NCBI GenBank assembly: GCA_029012165.1
Contig: JAQXLO010000007.1
Coordinates: 1 to 6,846, forward strand
From: Oscillospiraceae bacterium
Lineage (GTDB): Bacteria > Bacillota > Clostridia > Oscillospirales > Acutalibacteraceae
Length of the DNA: 6,846 bases
Direction of reading: 5' to 3'
Below, piece by piece: positions 1 to 6,483 of this stretch; positions within the stretch are counted from its first letter, which is position 1; every line of letters starts with the position of its first letter. A program made the translations under genes and the position numbers. The notes under the pieces were generated by a model, which worked only from the letters and a program-made list of their open reading frames with translations, was not told the DNA's origin and did no database searches.

Positions 1-3000
1 CCGTTCCTGTCCACCTCGGCAATCTTGGGATTGGAGGACGAGTAGGTCAGGGTGTACTGCACGTCGCCGTCGGTTTGGACGGTCGGGGCGAGGGTCATCG
101 ACTTTTTGTAAACGAGCGTACCGCCCGAGCAGGTCACGCCGGTCAAGCGGCTCTGCGGTTCGGGTTCGACGGGTGCGGCACGTCTGCCGATGATTTCCAC
201 GGTACATTCGCCGCTATGGGACGGGACGTAGGCGAAGCCGATTTCGGCGCTGTCCGCCGTCTTTTGGTCGATGTACCACAGGGTGTCGGCGGTGAGGGCG
301 TCGGCGTCCGCCGCACGCACGAGCAGGACATACTCCTCTCCGGGGACGACACTGCTCTGCGAGGCAGTGTAGGTCTGTCCGGCGGAGACGGTACGGCGCT
401 CGCCGGTTTCCCCTGCGCTGTGGACGGAACCTTTTTCAGATTGAGCGGTGACAGAGCCCAGATTGAGTCGCAAAGCTGGACGCACCCCGTTACTCGTGTA
501 GTTGGTGCCGAAATGGTCGTCCGCACTGCCGCCGTATCTAACATAGTATGTACTGTAAGAATTAGCACGGGGAGAGCGCAATCGCCAGTAGGCGTTTCCT
601 CTGTACGAGATACTGGTGGAAACCCACAGTCCCTGACACTTGGCATAAGCACTGCCCTTCGCCCTACGGGCGGCGTCGTCGGCGAATCCATACGCCGGGT
701 TGATCACATCGTAGTAGGAGAGCAGGAACACCTTGTCCGTGGTTTTGCCGGCGCTGCAGCTGCTGTTTGTGGGGCAAGGCGTATCCAGATCGGTAGAGAG
801 AATTGCCTGCTGTTCGGCGCCGTTGAAGGCGGTGTTCATAAAGGTCGTGTTCAAAAAGGTGCGAATGTCGGATTCGCCCCAGTTGTTGGCGTACTTGCCG
901 TTGGCGTGGCTCGCTGTTGTATGGTGGAAATCCTGTGAATCAATAATCGTCTCGCACAGGACAAAGCCGGTATAGGGGTTGAGTACACGCCACTGCAGCG
1001 GCTCGTAGCGGAACCAGTAGACGACGCCCGGTCTGTAGCCGTTGTCATACTGATTGGAGTAACTTTCGGAATCGGAAGTGCCTGTCCAAGCCGGTCTGTA
1101 TCGGTCGAACCAAACGCCCCGGTAAATCTGTGTGTCGAGCCTTACATCGAGGTAGTACATATACTCCGTCTGCGTGCCCTCGATGTAGTAGGGGTAGGCA
1201 GTCCAGTTTCCCGTCTGCGCCTTGGGTTCCAACAGCCGGAGGGTTGCGGTGTCCGTCACTCTCGACTGGGGGTAGGAACCGTACTGGATGATGTCGCCGA
1301 CGTTGCAATCGGTGATGTCACCGTCAAAGTCGGTGTCACTGCCGGGGGTGTCGGGGTCATCGTTTTCCCCAAGGGTCACAGTGATGGTTTTTTCGATATC
1401 CAGTACCTTCACCGTGCTCGTTTGCGGGCTATATGGGTCGCAGGAGATGTCAATGGTATAGGTGCCGGGTTTGAAGTACAGCTTTGCCTTGCCGTCCTTT
1501 CCCGTCGTCACGGAAGAAACACTATCCCATTTTCCGTCCCCGTCGGTGTCATATTGGGCGCCGGCTGCGGAGACCGTTGCCCCCTCCAGCGCTTTGGGCA
1601 CGCCGTTTTCCAGCACATTGACCTGCACATTCACGGCGTGATAAATATGGGGGCATACGCCTTTTCCGAAGCCGTGGGGAGTAGAGACATAAAAATCTAG
1701 CAGTTTTTTCTCTTGGCTATACTTTGCGATGTCCCAATCCCATTTCAAACCTAAAAATTTGAAATGGAAGGTCGCACCGATGTCCCAATAGAATTTCGAA
1801 TCACCGTCGATGCAAACGCCGCAATCGTGAATCCGGTCTCCAAAAACAGCGTCCACGATACTGCCCACCACAAGAGAACTGCCGGACAGCTTCACGCCCA
1901 CCTGTCCCGCCAGCTTCAAGGACAAAACCCCTTTTGCCCAGCTAAGCTTGATGTCCAAGTGTACGCCAAAAGTGATTTCAAACTTGTCGTTCAAGTCCAA
2001 ATCCACATCATGATTTTTTTCTTCGGCTTTGTGCAAGCCGTTATCTGGGTCAGCTGTCGTGGTAATCTTGTAGGAATACTCGATCAGCTTAAAGGTCACG
2101 GAAACACTGCCCTTAAATACCAAGCCGGGCTCTATCTTCAAGGACAAGCCGGTAGCGCCAATAGGAATGGACGGGATGGTGATTTTCAAATAGGGCGTCA
2201 GATCAAAGCCGGCAGAAATCGTGCCGGACAGAGACGCTTTAAAGCTGAACTGATGCTTGAATTCATAGTAATCTCTGCCGAAAAGCTCAATGTCATAATA
2301 GATAGACACGGATGTGGCAATGGAAAGCTTCAGGGAGCCGCTGGCGGTGAAAGAACCCACAGGAGGCTTTTCGCCCTCGGGCAAGTCCTTTTGCGGGTAC
2401 TTGATTTTCAGCTCCGTTGACCATGTGTTGGAACCGGTTTCATCAATTTCCGCCTGCGCCTGTACATCGTCATTGAGCAAAAGCGCCTCGCCCAAGTCCT
2501 CCTGCTTCATGGGCTCCATTTTGTCGTAGTCACCCTCGGCGTCGATGCGCACAAAGGAGAACAGCTCGTCCAGTCCCACATCGGTATCCTGCACAATGGT
2601 GACGGTACTGCCACTGACAGAAATGCTCTTGACCTTGAACAGCAGGTAGTCGTCTCCCGCCGCATCGTAATAGAACATTTCTCCGACCTTTAAATTCTTG
2701 ACCGCCGAAACGGCATTGCGAAACACAAAAGTATCGGTTGCTTCGTCGAAGGTATACGTCATGGCGGAGGATGTGGGGGCAGTCATGACATCGTCCGTCA
2801 GGACAGCAAAGTCCTCCTGTGCCTTTTCGTCATCAAAAACAAGAATTGTATCGTCCCCGAAATCCTCCGGCTCCGCCTGCAAGAACTGCTCGAACGCTTT
2901 GGTGTTTTCCTTGCTCTCATAGTTCTTGCACAAGGGGGCATTGTCGCTGTCGAGCAAAAACGCTTTGGTCACAAAATAGTCGGGCATCGCAGTGACATTC

Positions 3001-3356
3001 AGCTCCACCTCTGCCGTGCCGACATTCGCTTCCACCTGCGTCACGCCGGTACCCAGCATCTGACCGCCGTTTTCGGCATAGACAGACACCACCAAGGTTG
3101 CGGCTGTGGCGTTGTTGAACTTTACGGTAGCTTTCTTGCCGTCCATGGTCACATCGGCAATGGCATAGGATGCCTCTGCCTGCTCCTCGGACATGGCGGC
3201 AACAATGGAACTGAGTGCACTGGTCGTGCTCACAAAGTCCACTTGTTCGTTGGAGCCGGTCTCCGGCTCCGGCTCGGCGAATGCCACGGCGGCACAGCTG
3301 AACGCCATGAGCAGGGTGAGCAATACGCTCAGGGTTCGTTTGAGTGCGGTTTTCAT
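1..3356 (-). CDS. Secreted multidomain surface protein with CnaB-like, DUF6273 and Big_2 domains (C-terminus beyond window)
   Basis: The frame is open without a stop from the ATG at 3356 to the left edge (1118 full codons), so the gene is partial. The start is supported by AAGGAGG seven bases upstream and by a Sec signal peptide: Lys/Arg N-terminus, hydrophobic core, and AFA before a likely cut after residue 27. Modules in order: residues 35-160, a small beta module ending in a motif common in Clostridia surface proteins (AFLLDSDNAPLC, 132-143); 168-275, a second module (FAVLTDDV at 183, then VKNLKVGEMFYY); 334-560, a beta-rich region of unknown type; 573-660, a CnaB/carboxypeptidase-regulatory-like domain with DTDGDGKWD at 603; 688-966, DUF6273 (QYGSYPQ, QWRVLN at 788, YWRLRSPR at 923, GVRPALRLNL at the end); 1003-1062, a module with YVLLVRAAD and LWYIDQKTAD; 1069 onward, the start of a Big_2 Ig-like domain (SSSNPKIAEVDRNG). 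It is presumably exported and cell-surface or secreted. The anchor, if any, lies outside the window. Codon use shifts along the gene. Ligand and function are unknown. Confidence 0.93.
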   Translation of the reverse strand, partial: MKTALKRTLSVLLTLLMAFSCAAVAFAEPEPETGSNEQVDFVSTTSALSSIVAAMSEEQAEASYAIADVTMDGKKATVKFNNATAATLVVSVYAENGGQMLGTGVTQVEANVGTAEVELNVTAMPDYFVTKAFLLDSDNAPLCKNYESKENTKAFEQFLQAEPEDFGDDTILVFDDEKAQEDFAVLTDDVMTAPTSSAMTYTFDEATDTFVFRNAVSAVKNLKVGEMFYYDAAGDDYLLFKVKSISVSGSTVTIVQDTDVGLDELFSFVRIDAEGDYDKMEPMKQEDLGEALLLNDDVQAQAEIDETGSNTWSTELKIKYPQKDLPEGEKPPVGSFTASGSLKLSIATSVSIYYDIELFGRDYYEFKHQFSFKASLSGTISAGFDLTPYLKITIPSIPIGATGLSLKIEPGLVFKGSVSVTFKLIEYSYKITTTADPDNGLHKAEEKNHDVDLDLNDKFEITFGVHLDIKLSWAKGVLSLKLAGQVGVKLSGSSLVVGSIVDAVFGDRIHDCGVCIDGDSKFYWDIGATFHFKFLGLKWDWDIAKYSQEKKLLDFYVSTPHGFGKGVCPHIYHAVNVQVNVLENGVPKALEGATVSAAGAQYDTDGDGKWDSVSSVTTGKDGKAKLYFKPGTYTIDISCDPYSPQTSTVKVLDIEKTITVTLGENDDPDTPGSDTDFDGDITDCNVGDIIQYGSYPQSRVTDTATLRLLEPKAQTGNWTAYPYYIEGTQTEYMYYLDVRLDTQIYRGVWFDRYRPAWTGTSDSESYSNQYDNGYRPGVVYWFRYEPLQWRVLNPYTGFVLCETIIDSQDFHHTTASHANGKYANNWGESDIRTFLNTTFMNTAFNGAEQQAILSTDLDTPCPTNSSCSAGKTTDKVFLLSYYDVINPAYGFADDAARRAKGSAYAKCQGLWVSTSISYRGNAYWRLRSPRANSYSTYYVRYGGSADDHFGTNYTSNGVRPALRLNLGSVTAQSEKGSVHSAGETGERRTVSAGQTYTASQSSVVPGEEYVLLVRAADADALTADTLWYIDQKTADSAEIGFAYVPSHSGECTVEIIGRRAAPVEPEPQSRLTGVTCSGGTLVYKKSMTLAPTVQTDGDVQYTLTYSSSNPKIAEVDRN

Positions 3357-3362
3357 TACACA

Positions 3363-3370
3363 TCCTCCTT
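3363..3370 (-). promoter_or_regulatory. Ribosome binding site of the surface-protein gene
   Basis: On the minus strand, an A-run leads into AAGGAGG, seven bases before the ATG at 3356. It is a near-perfect anti-Shine-Dalgarno match and fixes the start in the frame that has a signal peptide. Confidence 0.85.
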
Positions 3371-3385
3371 TTTTACAGCGCAAAA

Positions 3386-3422
3386 ACACCGTCTGTGCGG
3401 CAAAACGCCACACAAGCGGTGT
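3386..3422 (-). terminator. Strong hairpin with short U-tract in the surface-gene 5' leader (terminator or attenuator candidate)
   Basis: Read on the minus strand, a 16-nt arm (3422-3407), a five-base loop GTTTT (3406-3402) and a 16-nt arm (3401-3386) pair with one C/A mismatch and two G-U wobbles. The stem runs into five Ts (3386-3382) and then GCG. It lies downstream of both candidate surface-gene promoters and about 30 nt before the start codon. No other terminator is visible after the esterase stop at 3565. It could therefore end read-through from the upstream operon, attenuate the surface gene, or simply protect the mRNA 5' end. The U-tract is short, so efficient termination is uncertain. 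Confidence 0.5.
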
Positions 3423-3477
3423 GAAAAACTATTCTTTTGTATGCGTGTTCCCGATGTTTGCTTGTCTGTCTGTCAAG

Positions 3478-3506
3478 ATTGTCACACCTGCCCAGATACT
3501 TGTCAA
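3478..3506 (-). promoter_or_regulatory. Second (downstream) candidate promoter of the surface-protein gene
   Basis: On the minus strand, a perfect TTGACA -35 (3506-3501), a 17-bp spacer and a weak -10 GACAAT (3483-3478) preceded by a TG extension. The start would fall near 3471, giving a leader of about 115 nt that contains the hairpin at 3386-3422. The -10 matches consensus at only four of six bases. Confidence 0.45.
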
Positions 3507-3522
3507 TACTTTATAGAAGTAT
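3506..3522. promoter_or_regulatory. 17-bp palindrome overlapping the first surface-gene promoter, possible operator
   Basis: The inverted repeat ATACTT-N5-AAGTAT sits over most of the -10 and the expected transcription start of the upstream promoter, and touches the -35 of the downstream one. A repressor bound here could switch between the two starts. The arms are AT-rich and only six bases long, so chance is possible. Confidence 0.3.
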
Positions 3523-3546
3523 AGCACAAAATATTTCTATATGCAA
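3518..3546 (-). promoter_or_regulatory. Main candidate promoter of the surface-protein gene
   Basis: On the minus strand, -35 TTGCAT (3546-3541), an exact 17-bp spacer and -10 TATACT (3523-3518) carrying a TG extension (TGCTATACT). The expected start is near 3511, about 155 nt before the ATG. It begins only about 20 bp after the esterase stop codon, so the surface gene can be transcribed independently of the operon upstream. Confidence 0.75.
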
Positions 3547-3564
3547 GTGTTTTTTGGCACAGGC

Positions 3565-4188
3565 TCAGCGCAGTGTCTCGAAGGCTTCGAGCCATGCACG
3601 GGAGATCAGCTCGTGACCGAAGGCGGTGGGATGGACGCCGTCGTCCGTCCAGTACTCGGGCGGCTGCTTTTCGCAGGCGGCGTCAAACCGTGCCTGCAGC
3701 GGCACGAAGGTCAGAGAGTACTTCTGCGCCACACGCTTTGCGGCGGCGGCACGCTCTGCCACCTCGGTGGAAAAATAGTCCCAGTGGGGGTCGGTCGCCG
3801 CCCCATGGGTCAGGAAAGGCTCCAAAATCATGATCTTGACATCGGGCACCTGCTCACGAATCTCCTCGATGTACATCCCGTAGACACGCTCGTACTTGTC
3901 GGTATCGACGCCGTTTTGGTCGCCGATCTCGTGCCAGACGTCATTGACCCCGATGAGGATACTCATGAAGTCGGGCTTTAAATTGATGCAGTCTCTCTTG
4001 ATGCGGGCGTACAGATCCACCACCCGATCTCCGCTGACGCCTCGGTTGACGAGGCGGTACTGCCCCGGCGCATCGTAGCCCAGCTGTGCGGAAATGAGGT
4101 GCGGATAGCCGATCCCTCGGCGGGCATCCCAATCCCGGGAACGGTCGGCATCGGTGATCGAGTCGCCCTGAAACAACACTGTCTGCAT
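3565..4188 (-). CDS. Cytoplasmic SGNH/GDSL-family esterase (acetyl-xylooligosaccharide esterase Axe2-like)
   Basis: This 207-residue protein has all SGNH hydrolase blocks. GDSIT at 8-12 gives the nucleophile Ser10. NRGVSGDR at 48-55 gives the oxyanion Gly53. GVND at 80-83 gives Asn82. DGVHPT at 183-188 gives the Asp183/His186 pair. There is no signal peptide, so it should act in the cytoplasm. Its length and the LIGVNDVW block resemble intracellular acetylxylan esterases of the Axe2 type, which remove acetyl groups from imported oligosaccharides; this comparison is from memory of the family. The start at 4188 has GGAAG seven bases upstream. It follows the unknown 132-residue gene by 18 nt and is the last enzyme of the minus-strand cluster. 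Carbohydrate O-deacetylation is the best guess; a lysophospholipase/thioesterase role or a sialate or rhamnogalacturonan O-acetylesterase role is also possible. Confidence 0.9.
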   Translation of the reverse strand: MQTVLFQGDSITDADRSRDWDARRGIGYPHLISAQLGYDAPGQYRLVNRGVSGDRVVDLYARIKRDCINLKPDFMSILIGVNDVWHEIGDQNGVDTDKYERVYGMYIEEIREQVPDVKIMILEPFLTHGAATDPHWDYFSTEVAERAAAAKRVAQKYSLTFVPLQARFDAACEKQPPEYWTDDGVHPTAFGHELISRAWLEAFETLR

Positions 4189-4206
4189 AGTTTGACTTCC
4201 TTTCTT

Positions 4207-4605
4207 TTACCAGCTGACGCTCATTTTCAGCGAATAGCCCCGCAGGCGGGACGCTGTGACCCTGACCTTGATGTTGGAAAATCCCTTTTTGCGCAGTCCC
4301 TCCGTCAAAAAATCGGTGAGGTCGGACTTGTTGGTGCGCAGAATCTGCTCCACATAGGGGTAGTCCGTCTGGTTGACAAAGACACGCTCCTGCTCGTGGA
4401 TGATCCCGATGATGTGCAGAAAGTCCACATACATGACCAGCTTCGTTTCGCCACGGGAAGCCTCCTCGTAGCACTTGCGCAAAAAGCAGCGTAAAACACC
4501 CTCTTTGAGGGAAAAATAGATTTCGTTCAGGTACAGCTTCTCTTCGTCCCGCTCATCCTTGGGCGCCTGGTCGGATTTTTTTCTCAGTTCATCGGCAAAC
4601 GACAT
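4207..4605 (-). CDS. Conserved-looking hypothetical cytoplasmic protein, 132 residues
   Basis: I do not recognise this protein. It starts MSFADELRKK, with a highly charged N-terminal stretch (1-24), a likely amphipathic helix (LYLNEIYFSLKEGVLRCFLR, 24-43), a central hydrophobic strand region (KLVMYVDFLHIIGII), and a basic C-terminal part (KKGFSNIKVRV, then SRLRG) ending in SVSW. There is no signal peptide or membrane segment. An upstream in-frame ATG at 4638 would lie on the predicted transcription start and lacks a ribosome binding site; the ATG at 4605 has GGAG eight bases upstream, so it is preferred. The gene has its own promoter at 4643-4671 and is 18 nt upstream of the esterase, which suggests the two are co-expressed. 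Two Cys (40 and 45) lie in the first helix. A small alpha/beta regulatory or nucleic-acid-binding fold is conceivable but unsupported. Confidence 0.82.
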   Translation of the reverse strand: MSFADELRKKSDQAPKDERDEEKLYLNEIYFSLKEGVLRCFLRKCYEEASRGETKLVMYVDFLHIIGIIHEQERVFVNQTDYPYVEQILRTNKSDLTDFLTEGLRKKGFSNIKVRVTASRLRGYSLKMSVSW

Positions 4606-4610
4606 TGTGT

Positions 4611-4618
4611 TCACTCCA
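4611..4618 (-). promoter_or_regulatory. Ribosome binding site that decides the start of the hypothetical gene
   Basis: TGGAGTGA on the minus strand puts GGAG eight bases before the ATG at 4605. The alternative in-frame ATG at 4638 has only an AT-rich -10 region before it. Confidence 0.7.
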
Positions 4619-4642
4619 TACTGCCGAAAATTTTTCATTTAT

Positions 4643-4671
4643 AGTATACCCAACTGTCGCACCGATGTCAA
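4643..4671 (-). promoter_or_regulatory. Near-consensus internal promoter upstream of the hypothetical gene and esterase
   Basis: On the minus strand, a perfect -35 TTGACA (4671-4666), an exact 17-bp spacer and -10 TATACT (4648-4643). The predicted start near 4636 leaves a leader of about 31 nt with a ribosome binding site. It fits inside the 77-nt gap after the aldolase gene and would uncouple the last two genes from the divergent promoter at 6425-6453. Confidence 0.8.
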
Positions 4672-4682
4672 GAGGGAAACGC

Positions 4683-5597
4683 TCAGATCCCGAGGGACGC
4701 CTTGAAGTCCGCCGTCAGACCACGCAGCTGCTGTATCTCCAGCTTTTCGCTCTTGGTCATCCGGTAGTCCCGGGAACGGGTGACGGGGGTGATGTCCAGC
4801 CCCTCAAGGGAGAGATAATATTTCGCATTGGTCGGGTAGATCTGGCGCTCGGTGACGGACGTCAGCCCCAAGAAGTTCTGCACCCGCTCCGCCTTTTCCG
4901 GCTGTTCACGGAAGTTTTGACACAGCCAGCGGTAGATCTCGGGGTGGAAATTTGCCATCACGCCCGAAAATCCGGCGGCACCGTCCCGCAGTGTTTGCAG
5001 CAAAGATGCCGAGTTGGCGTTGAAAATTTTCAGCGGTGTTCCCTCCGCAGCCGCAAGCTTCTGCCGGATAACGTCCGCATCACAGCAGGTGTCCTTGAGG
5101 AAGGTGAATCTGCCGCCCTTCGCCAGCGTGCCCAGCACCTCGGGCTTAAGCAGTCGGCGGTAGGGATAGGGGCACTCGTAGATGCCCAGCGCAATCTCGG
5201 GAATGCGGCTGACCACATAGTCCACGTTCTGCAAAAATACGTCGTCGCTCTCGTCTTCTTTGGCAAAGCGGTTGGAAATGAACACATAGGAATCAATGCC
5301 CGTGTCGATGAACCGCTTGGCCTGCTCGATCTGGTCATCCAGCGTCTCCGCCGTGTGCCCGGAAGCGACGATCGCCATCTCCTTCGGTGCGTGCGCACGG
5401 ATAAAGCGCATCAGCTCCAGCCGCTCCTCAAAGCTCAAAAAGAACATCTCGCTGGACTGACAGACCGCAAAAATGCCGTCCACCTTGCCCGTGTACCATG
5501 CGATCATCTGTTCAACGGCGTTGTAGTCCACCTTGTTGTCCTCGGTAAAGGGCGTAATCATCGTCGGATATACGCCGCCCGGAATGGTTTTAATCAT
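4683..5597 (-). CDS. Dihydrodipicolinate synthase/N-acetylneuraminate lyase family aldolase, divergent subgroup
   Basis: The protein has 304 residues, the usual length for this class I (Schiff-base) TIM-barrel aldolase family, which joins or splits pyruvate-containing keto acids. Seen: GGVYPTMITPF at 7-17; the glycine-threonine loop replaced by VCQSSE (45-50); LSFEER at 54-59; the active-site Tyr140 in GIYECP; and the Schiff-base Lys168 in FLKDT, with the family's 28-residue Tyr-Lys spacing. The GTTGE motif of true DHDPS is changed to CQSSE, and Pro145 stands where DHDPS has the carboxylate-binding Arg. It is therefore unlikely to be the lysine-pathway enzyme DapA. A sugar-acid or sialic-acid-type lyase is more likely; the substrate is unknown. 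The start at 5597 has GGGGAGG eight bases upstream; longer upstream in-frame starts would overlap the preceding gene. It follows the isomerase gene by 17 nt, so the two are almost certainly co-transcribed and cytoplasmic. Confidence 0.92.
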   Translation of the reverse strand: MIKTIPGGVYPTMITPFTEDNKVDYNAVEQMIAWYTGKVDGIFAVCQSSEMFFLSFEERLELMRFIRAHAPKEMAIVASGHTAETLDDQIEQAKRFIDTGIDSYVFISNRFAKEDESDDVFLQNVDYVVSRIPEIALGIYECPYPYRRLLKPEVLGTLAKGGRFTFLKDTCCDADVIRQKLAAAEGTPLKIFNANSASLLQTLRDGAAGFSGVMANFHPEIYRWLCQNFREQPEKAERVQNFLGLTSVTERQIYPTNAKYYLSLEGLDITPVTRSRDYRMTKSEKLEIQQLRGLTADFKASLGI

Positions 5598-5614
5598 GAC
5601 TGTTTCCTCCCCTT

Positions 5615-6394
5615 TTACTTTTGTAAACTTTGCATAAATGCCCACGATTCCTCGACTGCCTTGAACGCATCGCCGTCCACCCAGTCGCTGTCCTGCTCGT
5701 ACATTATATATGGAATGTCCAGCTCGCAAGCCGCTTCGTAGCACGCCTTGAGGTCAACGAGACCTTTGCCCAACGAAACAAATTTGCGGTCGAGATTGTC
5801 CTCAATCACATAGTCCTTGAAGTGCAGAACCTTAACTCTGCCTTTCATCTTTTTGAGAATCTCCACAGGGTCGGCACCGGCATAGTGGATCCACGCCACG
5901 TCCGGAATGAAGTGGAACAGCTCGGAGTCCGATTCGGACAGCAAAACATCCATCATCCCGCAAGCCTTGTCGCCCAGTCTGTAAAACTCGAACGCATGGT
6001 TGTGGTAGTTAAACGTCATGCCGTTTTCCCGAAGCTTTTTGCCGATTTCCACCGCTTCGTCGATGAAGCCCCGCACCGCCTTGTAGCTGCCTCGCCCCTC
6101 GTCGGGTGCGGAACCGATGCCCATGGCGTCACAGCCTATCAGCTTATGCTCGGCGATCATGGCGTCCAAGTCCGTTTTCATGCGGTCAAACGATTTGTGG
6201 GTCACACAGACCTTCATGCCGTGCTTTTCAAGCGCCGCCGCCTGCTCCTGGGCAGAAAAGTCGCCGATGCCGGAAATCTGCACGTCCGTCACGCCCAAAG
6301 CACGCAAACGACCGAGCGTTTTGTCAAAATCCTCCGCTGTGCGGATATGGTCACGCAAGGTATAAAGCTGAATACCCATAATCGGTTTTGTCAT
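5615..6394 (-). CDS. Sugar phosphate isomerase/epimerase, xylose-isomerase-like TIM barrel
   Basis: The 259-residue protein has the AP_endonuc_2/xylose-isomerase-like pattern. The first strand is MGIQLYTLRD (6-15). NYHNHAFEF (129-137) supplies His131/His133 and Glu136. PDVAWIHYAG (164-173) has Asp165. KVLHFKD (188-194) has His191. MYEQD (231-235) has Glu233. These acidic and His residues are the expected divalent-metal site. Relatives isomerise, epimerise or dehydrate sugars, inosose and keto-sugars, so the exact reaction is not fixed. The start at 6394 is chosen because AAAGGAGAG lies eight bases upstream and the promoter -10 (6430-6425) lies just before it; longer in-frame starts would run through that promoter. 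It is the first gene of the minus-strand cluster, 17 nt ahead of the aldolase, and diverges from the TetR gene. There is no signal peptide, so it is cytoplasmic. Confidence 0.92.
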   Translation of the reverse strand: MTKPIMGIQLYTLRDHIRTAEDFDKTLGRLRALGVTDVQISGIGDFSAQEQAAALEKHGMKVCVTHKSFDRMKTDLDAMIAEHKLIGCDAMGIGSAPDEGRGSYKAVRGFIDEAVEIGKKLRENGMTFNYHNHAFEFYRLGDKACGMMDVLLSESDSELFHFIPDVAWIHYAGADPVEILKKMKGRVKVLHFKDYVIEDNLDRKFVSLGKGLVDLKACYEAACELDIPYIMYEQDSDWVDGDAFKAVEESWAFMQSLQK

Positions 6395-6424
6395 TGCAAG
6401 CTCTCCTTTTTCGCCTTTTTTCGC

Positions 6425-6453
6425 ATTATAGCACATTCCTTTTACGCTTTCAA
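6425..6453 (-). promoter_or_regulatory. Promoter of the isomerase-aldolase operon
   Basis: On the minus strand, -35 TTGAAA (6453-6448), an exact 17-bp spacer and a perfect -10 TATAAT (6430-6425) with a TG extension (TGCTATAAT). The expected start is near 6418, about 24 nt before the ATG at 6394. The two GTGAA repeats lie 38-80 bp upstream of its -35, so repression from them would need looping or looser effects; activation is also geometrically possible. Confidence 0.85.
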
Positions 6454-6483
6454 TGATACGGATAAAAAATTTCTTGTCGATAC

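Noticed and set aside
75..938. Plus-strand open frame of 287 codons (TTG start) and other frames opposite the surface-protein gene
   Set aside because: The minus strand here encodes continuous DUF6273 and Ig-like modules. The plus-strand product has no recognisable motif or ribosome binding site.
1300..1337. EF-hand or dockerin-like loop (DTDFDGDITDCN, residues 674-685)
   Set aside because: The spacing resembles a calcium loop, but only one copy is present, position 12 is Asn, and the next residues already belong to the DUF6273 start. A dockerin needs two loops with helices.
3290..3300. Lipoprotein signal with Cys21 of the surface protein
   Set aside because: The residues before Cys21 (AFS) do not form a standard lipobox, and a good signal peptidase I site (AFA, residues 25-27) follows.
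2917..3363. Minus-strand open frame of 148 codons overlapping the surface gene start
   Set aside because: It is another frame of the same DNA. The frame starting at 3356 has the correct ribosome binding site spacing, a signal peptide and 1118 codons with known modules.
4603..4638. Earlier in-frame start at 4638 for the 132-residue protein
   Set aside because: That ATG coincides with the predicted transcription start and lacks a ribosome binding site, while the ATG at 4605 has one at good spacing.
4605..5741. Long plus-strand open frame (378 codons) opposite the aldolase gene
   Set aside because: It is antisense to a clear family member, has no ribosome binding site, and its translation shows no domain. 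Such frames are common opposite GC-biased third codon positions.
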